Positions 53,384 through 62,324 of a stretch of DNA of 64,000 nt are shown one piece after another; the first letter of the stretch is position 1; every line of letters starts with the position of its first letter. Location of the stretch: NCBI RefSeq assembly GCF_014287435.1, contig NZ_JACOPG010000003.1:124001-188000 (forward strand), in the 5' to 3' direction. The translations under genes and the position numbers were made by a program. The stretch is from Roseburia lenta (GTDB lineage Bacteria; Bacillota; Clostridia; Lachnospirales; Lachnospiraceae). Under the pieces are notes generated by a model. The model was not told the DNA's origin. It did no database searches and saw nothing but the letters and a program-made list of their open reading frames with translations.

Positions 53384-53402
53384 GTAAAAATGGTGGCTAC
53401 AA
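53374..53402 (-). promoter_or_regulatory. Promoter of the glycerol-3-phosphate operon
   Basis: Minus strand: TTGTAG (53397-53402), 17-bp spacer, TATAAT (53374-53379), then about 30 bp before the leader terminator. Confidence 0.6.
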
Positions 53403-53460
53403 TACCCAAATGGAAAAAAATGGGTCATATCTAAAAGTTATTTTTTTAACGAGGTGTCAG

Positions 53461-54441
53461 ATGGCAAATGTAGGAAATCAGAAGCAAAAACTTCTTTATA
53501 TAATGGAGATTTTTCTGCGGGAGACGGATGAGGAACATCCGATCACGGCGGCGCAGATCATTGAGAAATTAGAGGCAAGGGAGATCGTGGCAGAGCGGAA
53601 AAGTATTTATCGCGATATCCGTGCCTTACAGGATTATGGGATGGATATTGAAAAAGCCCCGGAGCAGAATGGCTTTTATCTGGCAGAGCGGACCTTTGAA
53701 CTGGCAGAATTAAAACTGCTGGTAGATGCGGTGGCGGCGTCAAAGTTCATCACAGAGAAAAAGTCGCGCGAACTGGTGCAAAAGATCGAACATCTGGGAA
53801 GCGCCTATCAGGGCAGACACCTTCACCGTCAGGTCGTTGTGTCGGATCGTGTCAAAATGGCAAACGAGCGTATCTACTACACGATCGACGAGATCTATCA
53901 GTGTATTGATAACAACCATAAAATGACCTTTCAGTATCTGGAATGGAATGATAAAAAAGAACAGACTCTGCGCCATGGAGGGAAATGGTATGAGGTCAGC
54001 CCGGCTTTTTTGCTGTGGGACAATGAATATTATTATCTTGTGGCATGGGATGAGGAGGCATCTGCGGTACGTCATTACCGTGCAGACAAGATCCTGGGCG
54101 CAAAAGAGATGGAAGATAAACGCAGCAAAGAAGTCCTGGCGATCGAAGACCAGAAAGCAGACTATGCCAAGAAGCGTTTTAGTATGTTTGCCGGAGCAGC
54201 GGAGATCGTGACCCTGCGTGCGCCAAAATACATGGCAGGCGTTATGATCGACCGCTTTGGCACAGAGGTAAGGATGCGCAGAGAGGACGAGGATATCCTG
54301 GTGCGTACCGAGGTGGAGGTCAGTCCGCAGTTTTTCGGCTGGATCACAGGTCTGGGACCGGGGGTTCAGATTCTGGGACCGGAGACAGTGCGCAGGTCTT
54401 ATCAGGAGCATCTGGAACAAATTCTTTCTGCTTATAAATAA
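53461..54441 (+). CDS. WYL-domain transcriptional regulator
   Basis: A 326-residue regulator: N-terminal helix-turn-helix (QKLLYIMEIFLRETDEEHPITAAQIIEKL ... SIYRDIRAL), a central linker, then the WYL domain (FQYLEWNDKKEQTLRHGG ... WYEVSPAFLLWDNEYYYLVAW) and the C-terminal WCX extension. WYL domains sense small molecules or nucleic acids. The start at 53461 has GAGGTG 6 nt upstream; the long frame begins in the divergent leader. It diverges from the glycerol-3-phosphate operon and may regulate it. Confidence 0.85.
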   Translation: MANVGNQKQKLLYIMEIFLRETDEEHPITAAQIIEKLEAREIVAERKSIYRDIRALQDYGMDIEKAPEQNGFYLAERTFELAELKLLVDAVAASKFITEKKSRELVQKIEHLGSAYQGRHLHRQVVVSDRVKMANERIYYTIDEIYQCIDNNHKMTFQYLEWNDKKEQTLRHGGKWYEVSPAFLLWDNEYYYLVAWDEEASAVRHYRADKILGAKEMEDKRSKEVLAIEDQKADYAKKRFSMFAGAAEIVTLRAPKYMAGVMIDRFGTEVRMRREDEDILVRTEVEVSPQFFGWITGLGPGVQILGPETVRRSYQEHLEQILSAYK

Positions 54442-54461
54442 GTTATCCTTTACATCAATAC

Positions 54462-54498
54462 TTGCTTATGATACTCTTTTAACATATTAGCACGCTAA
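54462..54498 (+). promoter_or_regulatory. Candidate promoter and palindrome before the amino-acid transporter
   Basis: TTGCTT (54462-54467), 17-bp spacer, TATTAG (54485-54490); a perfect TTAGC-AC-GCTAA palindrome (54487-54498) overlaps the -10 and could be an operator. Confidence 0.4.
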
Positions 54499-54546
54499 AG
54501 TATATAGGCTGCTAGGAATAAGTATAGGAAGAAAGAGGACGCAGGT

Positions 54547-55356
54547 ATGAAGATGAAAAAGGTTATGGCAGGACTTTTGGCAGGTTTGATGGCATTTTCT
54601 ATGGTGGCATGTGGCAATAAGTCTGCAAGTGCAGAAAAAACAGATGCAAAGGACACCAACAATGATGGAAAGTTTGTTGTCGGTTTTGATCAGGATTTCC
54701 CGCCTTTTGGATATGTAGGCGATGACGGCGAATATACAGGTTTTGATCTGGAACTGGCAGCGGAGTGCGCAAAGCGTATGGGACAGGAGATCGTTTACCA
54801 GCCGATCGATTGGGACGCCAAGGATATGGAACTGGAGTCGGGAACGATCGACTGCATCTGGAATGGCTTTACCATGGATGGACGTGAGGACAAATACACA
54901 TGGACAGATCCTTATATGGATAATTCACAGGTTGTCGTTGTCCGCAAGGACTCCGGTATTTCCGGTCTGGATGATCTGGCAGGCAAGATCGTGGAAGTGC
55001 AAAAAGAGTCCAGCGCACAGTCAGCCCTGGAAGAAAATACAGACTTGTCCGGTTCCTTTGCACAACTTTTGACAGTGGGCGAGTATAATACAGCCATTAT
55101 GGATCTGGAAAGTGGGGCAGTGGATGCGATCGCCATGGATATTTTTGTTGCCAAGGATCAGTTGGCAGACAAAGGAGACGAACTTGTGATCCTGGATGAG
55201 CAGATCTCATCTGAAAAATATGCGGTTGGATTTTTGAAGGGCAATACAGAGTTGCGCGACCAGGTGCAAAAGACTCTGGAAGAAATGGTCGCAGACGGCA
55301 CTTTTGCCGAGATCTCCAAGAAATGGTTTGACTCCGATGTTTGTATTTTGAAATAA
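54547..55356 (+). CDS. Amino-acid ABC transporter substrate-binding lipoprotein
   Basis: A 269-residue lipoprotein with signal peptide and lipobox SMVAC (cysteine at residue 22), then a family-3 solute-binding fold: FVVGFDQDFPPFGYVGDDGEYTGFDLEL and DLAGKIVEVQKESSAQ, a typical amino-acid binding sequence. The permease and ATPase genes follow in order, so the three make a polar amino-acid importer. The ligand (for example glutamine, cystine or another polar residue) cannot be told from motifs. Confidence 0.92.
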   Translation: MKMKKVMAGLLAGLMAFSMVACGNKSASAEKTDAKDTNNDGKFVVGFDQDFPPFGYVGDDGEYTGFDLELAAECAKRMGQEIVYQPIDWDAKDMELESGTIDCIWNGFTMDGREDKYTWTDPYMDNSQVVVVRKDSGISGLDDLAGKIVEVQKESSAQSALEENTDLSGSFAQLLTVGEYNTAIMDLESGAVDAIAMDIFVAKDQLADKGDELVILDEQISSEKYAVGFLKGNTELRDQVQKTLEEMVADGTFAEISKKWFDSDVCILK

Positions 55357-55368
55357 TCAGGTGATGAA

Positions 55369-56019
55369 ATGAGTTTACAGTTGATACTATTGCAGTTGTC
55401 AGAGGGCATGTTATCGACCATCTGGATCTTCGTGCTGACACTGCTTTTTTCCCTTCCTTTGGGGCTTGTGATCGCGTTTGGACGGATGTCACGCAATGTC
55501 ATCCTGCGCAATATTACAAGGATCTACATATCGATCATGCGAGGGACACCGCTGATGCTGCAACTTCTGGTGGTCTATTTTGGACCCTACTATATCTTTG
55601 GCATCAGTATCTCGTCCTCCTACCGGGCGTATGCGGTCATCATTGCATTTGCCCTAAATTATGCAGCCTATTTTGCGGAGATCTACCGCAGTGGCATTGC
55701 CTCTATGCCAAAAGGTCAGTACGAGGCTGCCAAGGTGCTGGGCTATAGCAGGACACAGACCTTTTTTACCATCATCCTGCCACAGGTGATCAAGCGCATC
55801 CTGCCATCTGTGACCAATGAAGTGATCACCTTGGTAAAGGATACGTCACTGGCATTTTCCATTGCCTATGCGGAAATGTTTACGCATGCAAAGGCACTGG
55901 CGGCATCGCAAAAGAGCATGGTGCCGTTTGTGGCTGCAGCCGTTTTTTATTACATTTTCAATTTTGTTGTGGCGGCGATCATGGAATTCTTCGAGAAGAA
56001 GATGGCATATTACCAATAG
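55369..56019 (+). CDS. Amino-acid ABC transporter permease
   Basis: A 216-residue His/Glu/Gln/Arg-type permease with about five transmembrane helices and the EAA loop YEAAKVLGYSRTQTFFTIILPQ. The motif GTPLMLQL is characteristic of the HisM/GlnP family. It probably works as a homodimer with the following ATPase. AGGTGAT precedes the ATG, 12 bp after the binding-protein stop. Confidence 0.93.
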   Translation: MSLQLILLQLSEGMLSTIWIFVLTLLFSLPLGLVIAFGRMSRNVILRNITRIYISIMRGTPLMLQLLVVYFGPYYIFGISISSSYRAYAVIIAFALNYAAYFAEIYRSGIASMPKGQYEAAKVLGYSRTQTFFTIILPQVIKRILPSVTNEVITLVKDTSLAFSIAYAEMFTHAKALAASQKSMVPFVAAAVFYYIFNFVVAAIMEFFEKKMAYYQ

Positions 56020-56037
56020 GATAGGAAGGATATCTGG

Positions 56038-56799
56038 ATGAATATATTAGAATTAAAACACGCAAAAAAGTCTTTTGACGGCGTGGAAGTTTTAAAAGAC
56101 ATTGATCTGTCGGTATCCGAGGGACAGGTGGTTTCTATCATAGGACCTTCCGGTTCCGGCAAATCCACCCTGCTTCGCTGTGCGACTTTTCTGGAGACGC
56201 TGGACGACGGTAGTCTGTCTTATCAGGGGCAGGAAGTCGTGCACTCAGAAAATGGCAGGGCGGTCTATGGGAACAAGGCACAGATCAAACAGGCAATGGG
56301 AAGTTTTGGGTTGGTTTTCCAGAATTTCAACCTTTTTCCGCATTTTTCGGTCTTAAAAAATATCACGGATGCACCGATCCGTGTGCAAAAGCGTCCAAAA
56401 GAGCAGGTGGAGGCAGAGGCAAGGGAACTGCTGAAAAAGATGGGGCTTGCGGATCGCGCAGATGCATATCCCTGCCAGTTGTCCGGCGGGCAGCAACAGC
56501 GCGTTTCCATTGCGCGTGCGCTGGCACTCAAACCGGCAATCCTCTTTTTTGATGAACCGACCAGTGCACTGGATCCGGAACTGACGCTGGAGATCTTAAA
56601 AGTCATCAAGGAATTGGCGGCGGAGAAGATGACTATGGTCATTGTGACACATGAGATGAATTTCGCCAAAGATGTCTCTGACCGGATGATCTTTATGGAT
56701 AAGGGACTTATCGTTGAGGAAACGACACCGGAATTACTCTTTAAATCGGAAAATCAAAGGACGAGGGAATTTTTGGGAAAATATCACGATCTATCATAA
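56038..56799 (+). CDS. Amino-acid ABC transporter ATP-binding protein
   Basis: A 253-residue ATPase of the polar amino-acid importer: Walker A GPSGSGKST, Q loop in LVFQNFNLFPH, signature LSGGQQQRVSIARAL, Walker B ILFFDEPTSALDPE, H loop VTHEMNFAKDVSDR. AGGAAGGA lies upstream of its ATG. Last gene of the three-gene operon; a GC-rich hairpin (56814-56842) follows without a T run. Confidence 0.94.
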   Translation: MNILELKHAKKSFDGVEVLKDIDLSVSEGQVVSIIGPSGSGKSTLLRCATFLETLDDGSLSYQGQEVVHSENGRAVYGNKAQIKQAMGSFGLVFQNFNLFPHFSVLKNITDAPIRVQKRPKEQVEAEARELLKKMGLADRADAYPCQLSGGQQQRVSIARALALKPAILFFDEPTSALDPELTLEILKVIKELAAEKMTMVIVTHEMNFAKDVSDRMIFMDKGLIVEETTPELLFKSENQRTREFLGKYHDLS

Positions 56800-56813
56800 T
56801 AGGGCAAAACAAA

Positions 56814-56842
56814 CAGGCTGCATCACAACCGGATGCAGCCTG
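56814..56842 (+). terminator. Hairpin after the amino-acid transporter operon
   Basis: A perfect 11-bp stem CAGGCTGCATC/GATGCAGCCTG with a 7-nt loop. The missing T run makes it a weak or bidirectional terminator. Confidence 0.5.
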
Positions 56843-56883
56843 AATTACTTGTTCCAACCTTATATATGCGCCTCTGGATCAAA

Positions 56884-57231
56884 CTACTTGGGCTGCTTTT
56901 GGTAGTGATGCAGGATCAGTTTGATTTCATCCTTTAGGATGTCCTGTCCCTCCGGTGAAAGATTGCCGCAAGCCTGCAAGATGGCAACGGCATCATCAGA
57001 CAGGTCCAGCATAGAATTTTGTGGTGGTGTGTAACCGAGCAGATAGTCGCAGGTCGTGTTGAAATAGGCTGCCATACGCATAAGAATATCGTAACTTGGC
57101 TGTCGTTTGCCCGAAAGATATCCGCTGAAAGTTGACGGATGGATATGTAGCGATTCACAAACCTGTTTTTTACTGGTATTTTGCAGTTCCATGAGATTGG
57201 TGATACGTTCCCCTAAAAGCATTGATGACAT
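56884..57231 (-). CDS. XRE-family helix-turn-helix regulator
   Basis: A 115-residue phage-repressor-like regulator: HTH LGERITNLMELQNTSKKQVCESLHIHPSTFSGYLSGKR-type order (read in parts: QVCESLHIHPSTFSGYL is the helix-turn-helix), then YFNTTCDYLLGYT and a C-terminal helical part. The start at 57231 has AGGAGAGG 5 nt upstream. Nested palindromes over its promoter suggest autoregulation. Targets unknown. Confidence 0.84.
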   Translation of the reverse strand: MSSMLLGERITNLMELQNTSKKQVCESLHIHPSTFSGYLSGKRQPSYDILMRMAAYFNTTCDYLLGYTPPQNSMLDLSDDAVAILQACGNLSPEGQDILKDEIKLILHHYQKQPK

Positions 57232-57242
57232 AAGTGCCTCTC

Positions 57243-57277
57243 CTATCATTTATCATTAGTAACTAAATAAATGATAG
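57243..57277. promoter_or_regulatory. Nested inverted repeats at the XRE promoter
   Basis: CTATCATTTA (57243-57252) and TAAATGATAG (57268-57277) are a perfect 10-bp inverted repeat; TTAGT-A-ACTAA (57256-57266) sits inside. This is a likely operator of the adjacent regulator. Confidence 0.55.
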
Positions 57278-57346
57278 AACAGGAGAATTTGAATTTGCCC
57301 GGATTTCACATAACGCATAAGGGGAACGCAAAACGCCACGAGCGAT

Positions 57347-58078
57347 TTAGATATATCCTCCATCCATGGAAATGACCTGCCCGGTCAGATAGGTCGGCAT
57401 CTTTATCACTTGCAGTACAGCCTCGGCGACTTCTTCCGGCTGGGCAAAGCGGCCGGCTGGAATTTCTGCCTCCAGGGCGGTACGTTCTTCTACGCTTAGG
57501 AAGCCGTTCATGTCGGTATCGATGACACCGCAGGCAATGGCATTGACGGCGATCCGGGATGGCGCCAGTTCTTTTGCCAGAGCCTTTGTAAAAGCATGGA
57601 TACCACCCTTGGAAGCGGAGTAAGCGATTTCACAGGAAGCCCCGACATTGCCCCACATGGAAGAAATATTTATGATCCGACCGCTCTGTTTCTGCACCAT
57701 GGCGGGTACAAATGCCTTGGCAGTGTAGAAGCAGGAGGACAGATTGACGGACAGAATCTGATCCCATTCCTCGACCGACATATCGGTCAGAAGTCCGATA
57801 TGGGAGATACCTGCATTATTGACAAGCACATCGATCTGCGAAAAATGAGCAAGCATTTCCTCAGCAAGAGCCTTTACAAAAGAGGGATCACCGACATCCC
57901 CGGTAAAGGTCAGGACTTCGATATGATAGACGGAGCGCAGATCCTCCGCCAGATCTTCCAGCATCTTTTGATTTTTCCGGCAGACCAGTCCCAGATGATA
58001 GCCCTCTTTGGCAAGGCTTGTGGCTATGGCGCGTCCGATCCCGCGGGAGGCACCGGATACAAATGCAACTTTATACAT
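57347..58078 (-). CDS. SDR family oxidoreductase (FabG-like)
   Basis: A 243-residue short-chain dehydrogenase: NADP fold VSGASRGIGRAI, NNAG in LVNNAGISHIG, catalytic Ser in NISSMWGNVGAS, and YSASKGG (Tyr and Lys). It resembles 3-oxoacyl-ACP reductase but there is no neighbouring fatty-acid gene, so FabG identity is not certain. AAGGAG is 8 nt before ATG 58078. It stands alone on the minus strand. Confidence 0.86.
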   Translation of the reverse strand: MYKVAFVSGASRGIGRAIATSLAKEGYHLGLVCRKNQKMLEDLAEDLRSVYHIEVLTFTGDVGDPSFVKALAEEMLAHFSQIDVLVNNAGISHIGLLTDMSVEEWDQILSVNLSSCFYTAKAFVPAMVQKQSGRIINISSMWGNVGASCEIAYSASKGGIHAFTKALAKELAPSRIAVNAIACGVIDTDMNGFLSVEERTALEAEIPAGRFAQPEEVAEAVLQVIKMPTYLTGQVISMDGGYI

Positions 58079-58213
58079 GATCGTTCTCCTTTTGATACTA
58101 TCTAAATTTATTTTCACTATAACAAAGAGCGGAATAAAGCGCAAATATGGTGCTATGTTGTAACTAACTGTATGAACAATTTATAAAATAAATTTTATTT
58201 TTCTGAAAACTAC

Positions 58214-58241
58214 TTGTCCTAAAAACGTAATATGTTATAAT
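58214..58241 (+). promoter_or_regulatory. Promoter of hpf
   Basis: TTGTCC (58214-58219), 16-bp spacer, TATAAT (58236-58241), 55 bp before the start codon. Confidence 0.5.
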
Positions 58242-58295
58242 TGAACCATGATATTCACACGGTATCAAATATAATGTGAAAAGGGGATGGACATC

Positions 58296-58826
58296 ATGAG
58301 AATTACAATCACAGGGAAAAACATTGAACTTACCGATGGACTGAAGGAGGCAGTGACAGAGAGACTCTCCAAACTGGAGAAATATTTTGCACCGGAGACT
58401 GAGGCACATGTGACATTGAGCGTAGAGAAGGAACGCCAGAAGATAGAGGTGACCATACCGGTCAAGGGCAGCGTTATCCGTGCAGAGCAGGTTAGCAATG
58501 ATATGTACGTTTCCATTGAGGTTGTTGTGGAGACGATCGAACGCCAGTTAAAGAAATACCGTAACAAGATCGTGACAAAGCAGCAGAGTGCTGAGAAGTT
58601 CTTTGCACAGGAATATCTGGAAAAAGATACGGATGACGATGATGAGATCCGTATCATCAGAACCAAAAGATTTGGTATTAAGCCAATGTATCCGGAAGAT
58701 GCCTGCGTGCAGATGGAATTATTGGGACATGACTTCTTTGTATTCTTGAACGCAGAGACAGAGGAAGTAAATGTTGTTTATAAAAGAAAGGGCAATACAT
58801 ACGGCTTGATCGAACCGGAATTTTAA
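58296..58826 (+). CDS. hpf: Ribosome hibernation promoting factor, long form
   Basis: A 176-residue HPF. The N-terminal domain (MRITITGKNIELTDGLKEA to about residue 100) binds the small-subunit decoding site; the linker is acidic, and the C-terminal domain (RIIRTKRFGIKPMYPEDACVQMELLGHDFFVFLNAE) dimerises, giving 100S ribosomes. Long forms are usual in Firmicutes. The start at 58296 has AAGGGG 9 nt upstream; ATG 58287 is too close. Confidence 0.94.
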   Translation: MRITITGKNIELTDGLKEAVTERLSKLEKYFAPETEAHVTLSVEKERQKIEVTIPVKGSVIRAEQVSNDMYVSIEVVVETIERQLKKYRNKIVTKQQSAEKFFAQEYLEKDTDDDDEIRIIRTKRFGIKPMYPEDACVQMELLGHDFFVFLNAETEEVNVVYKRKGNTYGLIEPEF

Positions 58827-58885
58827 AATCTTGCGAATAGTCGTCTGCTTTTGCAAAATGCCATTAGGTCTGCAGATTCCCGGGA

Positions 58886-58894
58886 TGCTATAAT
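58886..58894 (+). promoter_or_regulatory. Extended -10 promoter of the HTH-TPR gene
   Basis: TGCTATAAT at 58886-58894, about 27 bp before the start codon. Confidence 0.5.
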
Positions 58895-58920
58895 ATCCCC
58901 ATCAGGGGGAGGATGAGCAT

Positions 58921-59850
58921 ATGAAAGAACAGTCTATGGGACGGATTCTACGCAGGATCCGCATAGAACAGGGGATGACACAGGAAGCATTGGTGGAGGG
59001 TATTTGTACCGCCGGTTATTTATCACGCGTAGAAAATGGAAGCCAGATTCCGTCCAGACAGATCTATCAGTTATTGATGGAGCGTCTGGGGGAGTCTGGC
59101 TATTCTTATGCCTATTGGCAGGAAGAGGAGGAAAAAGAGCAGACCTGCCGCGAACTTTTGCACGCTTTACAGACATGGCAGAAAGAGCATGTGGATGAGA
59201 AACTTCTGAAATTACAAAAAATGAAAGGGGCACAGGACATCCGGGAGCGCCAGTTCTATGGCATGGCACATGTGATCTGGCTTTATATGAATGAAGCGAT
59301 CCCACAGGAAGATTACCTGGGCTGCTGCCGCACCATCTGGGAGAGTGATGCGCAGGGAAAGACCAGAAGGCGACAGGGGATGGATAAGATAGAATTTGCG
59401 GAAATGTCGGAAGTGCAGCTCTGGATCCTCAACAATCTTGCCATCGGACATATGTGGCGTGGGGAATACCGGGAAAGTGCATCCATCTTACTGCGTCTTT
59501 GCCGCTATGGGCAGAAGTCTGCAGAGGATGTGCGCTTGCCCTGGAGTGTGCGGGCGGCGCTCTGCCATAATATGGCGGTCTGTCTGCTGGAGATGGAAAA
59601 GCCCAAGGAGGCTTTGTATTTTTGCGACCAGGCGATTGCCATCCTGCAAAAGGAAGGTGGACTTTCTTCCGTATTATATGTGCTCCGCCTGCAGATGGAA
59701 GCCTACCGGATGCTGCAGGATATGGATGCTTATTATCGGGCGCAGACCTTGCTGCATCACCTGAACTGTCATCTGGTCAAGGAAAAGGGAAGCCGGGCAC
59801 AGATCGAAAAAAGACTATGGGATAGAAGAACCTTGTTTGTGATTTTTTGA
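58921..59850 (+). CDS. HTH and TPR-repeat transcriptional regulator
   Basis: A 309-residue protein with an N-terminal XRE-like HTH (GRILRRIRIEQGMTQEALVEGICTAGYLSRVENG) and helical repeats resembling TPR units (residues about 75-300, with LNNLAIGHMWRGEYRESASIL and LCHNMAVCLLEMEKPKEALYFCDQAI). The layout is like RRNPP peptide-sensing regulators, but no signal-peptide gene follows. GGGGAGGATG stands before ATG 58921. It precedes ddl, with a promoter between them. Confidence 0.76.
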   Translation: MKEQSMGRILRRIRIEQGMTQEALVEGICTAGYLSRVENGSQIPSRQIYQLLMERLGESGYSYAYWQEEEEKEQTCRELLHALQTWQKEHVDEKLLKLQKMKGAQDIRERQFYGMAHVIWLYMNEAIPQEDYLGCCRTIWESDAQGKTRRRQGMDKIEFAEMSEVQLWILNNLAIGHMWRGEYRESASILLRLCRYGQKSAEDVRLPWSVRAALCHNMAVCLLEMEKPKEALYFCDQAIAILQKEGGLSSVLYVLRLQMEAYRMLQDMDAYYRAQTLLHHLNCHLVKEKGSRAQIEKRLWDRRTLFVIF

Positions 59851-59861
59851 AATGCTATAAT
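59833..59861 (+). promoter_or_regulatory. Promoter of ddl
   Basis: TTGTTT (59833-59838), 17-bp spacer, TATAAT (59856-59861) with a TGC extension before it. The start lies about 30 bp before ddl. Confidence 0.6.
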
Positions 59862-59896
59862 AGGGACATCATTTTAAGAAAGCAAGGAGTGAAGAT

Positions 59897-60946
59897 ATGA
59901 ATATCGTAGTTTTGGCAGGCGGACTGAGTACTGAGAGAGATGTATCCTTTAAATCAGGAGATATGGTTTGCAAGGCTTTGCGGAGTCTGGGACACAGAGT
60001 TTTGCTGTTGGATGTATTTCTGGGTTACCATGATACAGAGGAAGATATTAGTGATATTTTTGAACATACAGAGGAAGCAAGTGTGGAGGTGTCAGATATT
60101 CCGGATACGGCACCGGACATCGCGGCGGTCAAGGCTTCCAGAGCAGACCAGTCAGACTGCTTCTTTGGACCGAATGTGATCGCAATCTGCCGTAAAGCGG
60201 ATGTGGTCTTTATGGCATTGCACGGCGAGAACGGTGAAAATGGTAAGGTGCAGGCAGCCTTTGACCTGTTTGGCATCCGTTATACGGGAAATGGCTATTT
60301 GAGCAGTGCGATCGCTATGGATAAGGGAATTTCCAAAGAATTTTTTAAGTCTTACGGTGTTCCTTGTCCACAGGGATTTTCCCTGAGCGTGGAGGAGGCA
60401 GACGCACCGAGACAGCCACTGGCTTATCCGTGTGTGGTAAAGCCGGCTTGTGGCGGATCTTCCATCGGTGTTTCTATCGTGCACAATGAGACGGAGTACA
60501 AAAAGGCATTAGCGGATGCTTTTGTCTGGGAAGATCAGGTTGTCATAGAGGATTATATCCAGGGGCGCGAGTTCTCTGTCGGTGTTATCGAGGGTAAGGC
60601 ACTCCCGGTCATTGAGATTGCACCGATCCAGGGATTTTATGATTATAAGAACAAGTATGCAGCAGGCAGTGCGGTAGAGACCTGTCCGGCAGATTTACCG
60701 GCGGATATTACGGCACAGATGCAGCGCTATGCCGAAATGGTCGTGGAAGCACTGGGCTTGGAGACCTATTCCCGTATGGACTTTTTACTCAATGAGAAGG
60801 ATCAGATCTTCTGTCTGGAGGCAAATACACTGCCAGGCATGACACCGACCAGCCTTTTACCGCAGGAGGCAGCCGTTATAGGCGTAGACTTCCCGGCACT
60901 CTGTCAGCAGATCATTGATATCTCGCTCAAGAGATTTGAAAAGTAG
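59897..60946 (+). CDS. ddl: D-alanine--D-alanine ligase
   Basis: Joins two D-alanines for the peptidoglycan stem peptide. A 349-residue ATP-grasp enzyme: VLAGGLSTERDVSFKSG near the N-terminus, ALHGENGENGKVQAAF, KPACGGSSIGVSIV, the omega loop YDYKNKYAAGSAVETC and EANTLPGMTPTSLLPQE. The insertion around residues 55-75 is a mild length variation. An AAGGAG ribosome site precedes the ATG. murF starts 13 bp after it, so ddl and murF form one operon. Confidence 0.94.
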   Translation: MNIVVLAGGLSTERDVSFKSGDMVCKALRSLGHRVLLLDVFLGYHDTEEDISDIFEHTEEASVEVSDIPDTAPDIAAVKASRADQSDCFFGPNVIAICRKADVVFMALHGENGENGKVQAAFDLFGIRYTGNGYLSSAIAMDKGISKEFFKSYGVPCPQGFSLSVEEADAPRQPLAYPCVVKPACGGSSIGVSIVHNETEYKKALADAFVWEDQVVIEDYIQGREFSVGVIEGKALPVIEIAPIQGFYDYKNKYAAGSAVETCPADLPADITAQMQRYAEMVVEALGLETYSRMDFLLNEKDQIFCLEANTLPGMTPTSLLPQEAAVIGVDFPALCQQIIDISLKRFEK

Positions 60947-60959
60947 AGGTAGACATAGC

Positions 60960-62324
60960 ATGAGAAATATGACATTAGAAAAGATTGCACAGGCATTGGG
61001 CGGCAGGCTTTACGGCGCAGAAGGATCTGATCTATCCGATCGAGAGGTGCAAGGCGTTGTCATTGATAACCGTCAGGTCGAGAAAGATTATCTCTTTATA
61101 CCGATCCGTGGGGCGCGTGTGGATGGACATTCCTTTATTGGGGATGCCTTTGCCAAGGGGGTGCTTGGCGTCTTATCAGACCATGTCTTAGAAGATGCAG
61201 CAGGACCTTATATTGTAGTAAAAGATACCGAGCAGGCACTGAAAGATCTGGCGGCATATTACCGGGAACAGATCGATGCCTATGTCATTGGCATTATCGG
61301 CAGTGTGGGTAAGACCAGTACCAAGGAAATGGTTGCTTCCGTCTTAGGACAGCACTTTTCGGTCTTAAAGACCCAAGGCAATTTTAATAACGAGATCGGT
61401 CTACCGCTGACCCTCTTTTGTATCCGCCCATCCCATCAGGTTGCAGTCGTTGAGATGGGAATTTCCGACTTTGGCGAGATGGATCGATTGGGTGTCATGG
61501 CAAGACCGGATATGGTCATTATGACCAATATCGGACAGTGCCATCTGGAAAATCTGAAAACCAGGGATGGTATCCTCAAGGCAAAGACAGAAGTTTTTGC
61601 CCATATGCCGGCAAGCGGGCGAGTCATTTTAAATGGGGATGACGACAAATTGCAGCAGGCAGATACCTTGGGCATGGAGAAGCATTTCTTTGGTTTGCAG
61701 GGGCAGGAGTTTTTTGGATCTGCGATCGCAGGACACGTGGATCATGTGGATGCCTTGCTTCATACACCGCAGTGGGAACATGCTGTCAGCATTCCGATCC
61801 CGGGAGAGCACAATGTCTATAATGCACTGGCGGCGACCGCAGCAGGCACACTTCTGGGCTTGTCCGAGCAGGAGATCCTTGCGGGGATAGAGCAGGTGGA
61901 GACCATAGCCGGACGCAACCACTTTATCGAGGCACATGGCATGACTGTGATCGATGACTGCTACAATGCCAACCCGGTGTCCATGCGCGCTTCCTTAGAG
62001 GTGCTGGGACATGCGGCAGGACGCAAGGTCGCTATCTTAGGCGACATGGGAGAACTCGGTGAGAACCAAGAGATGCTCCATTATCAGGTAGGGCAGGTTG
62101 TTGTGGAAAATGGCATTGACCTGCTTTTGACAGCAGGAAAACTTGCCGGACAGATTGTACGCTATGTGCAGGAACATGGAGACAAAACGCAGGCGATCGC
62201 CTATGCTGACAAGGAAGCCCTCTTGGCAGACCTGGATCAGCACATAAAAAAAGGAGACACCATTTTGATCAAGGCGTCTCACTTTATGAACTTTACGGAA
62301 ATCGTAAAAGTAATTACAGAATAA
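60960..62324 (+). CDS. murF: UDP-MurNAc-tripeptide--D-Ala-D-Ala ligase
   Basis: Adds D-Ala-D-Ala to the UDP-MurNAc tripeptide, consuming the product of the neighbouring ddl. A 454-residue Mur ligase: ATP motif GSVGKTSTKEMV, FNNEIGLPLTL, VEMGISDFGEM, LNGDDD, GEHNVYNALAA and DDCYNANPVSM. The start at 60960 follows AGAGGTAGAC at a looser spacing; ATG 60969 is an alternative. Its end overlaps the convergent plsC gene by 11 bp. Confidence 0.93.
   Translation: MRNMTLEKIAQALGGRLYGAEGSDLSDREVQGVVIDNRQVEKDYLFIPIRGARVDGHSFIGDAFAKGVLGVLSDHVLEDAAGPYIVVKDTEQALKDLAAYYREQIDAYVIGIIGSVGKTSTKEMVASVLGQHFSVLKTQGNFNNEIGLPLTLFCIRPSHQVAVVEMGISDFGEMDRLGVMARPDMVIMTNIGQCHLENLKTRDGILKAKTEVFAHMPASGRVILNGDDDKLQQADTLGMEKHFFGLQGQEFFGSAIAGHVDHVDALLHTPQWEHAVSIPIPGEHNVYNALAATAAGTLLGLSEQEILAGIEQVETIAGRNHFIEAHGMTVIDDCYNANPVSMRASLEVLGHAAGRKVAILGDMGELGENQEMLHYQVGQVVVENGIDLLLTAGKLAGQIVRYVQEHGDKTQAIAYADKEALLADLDQHIKKGDTILIKASHFMNFTEIVKVITE

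Noticed and set aside
53284..53460. 59-residue extension of the WYL regulator
   Set aside because: It reads through the divergent promoter and leader terminator; GAGGTG and ATG at 53461 fit better.
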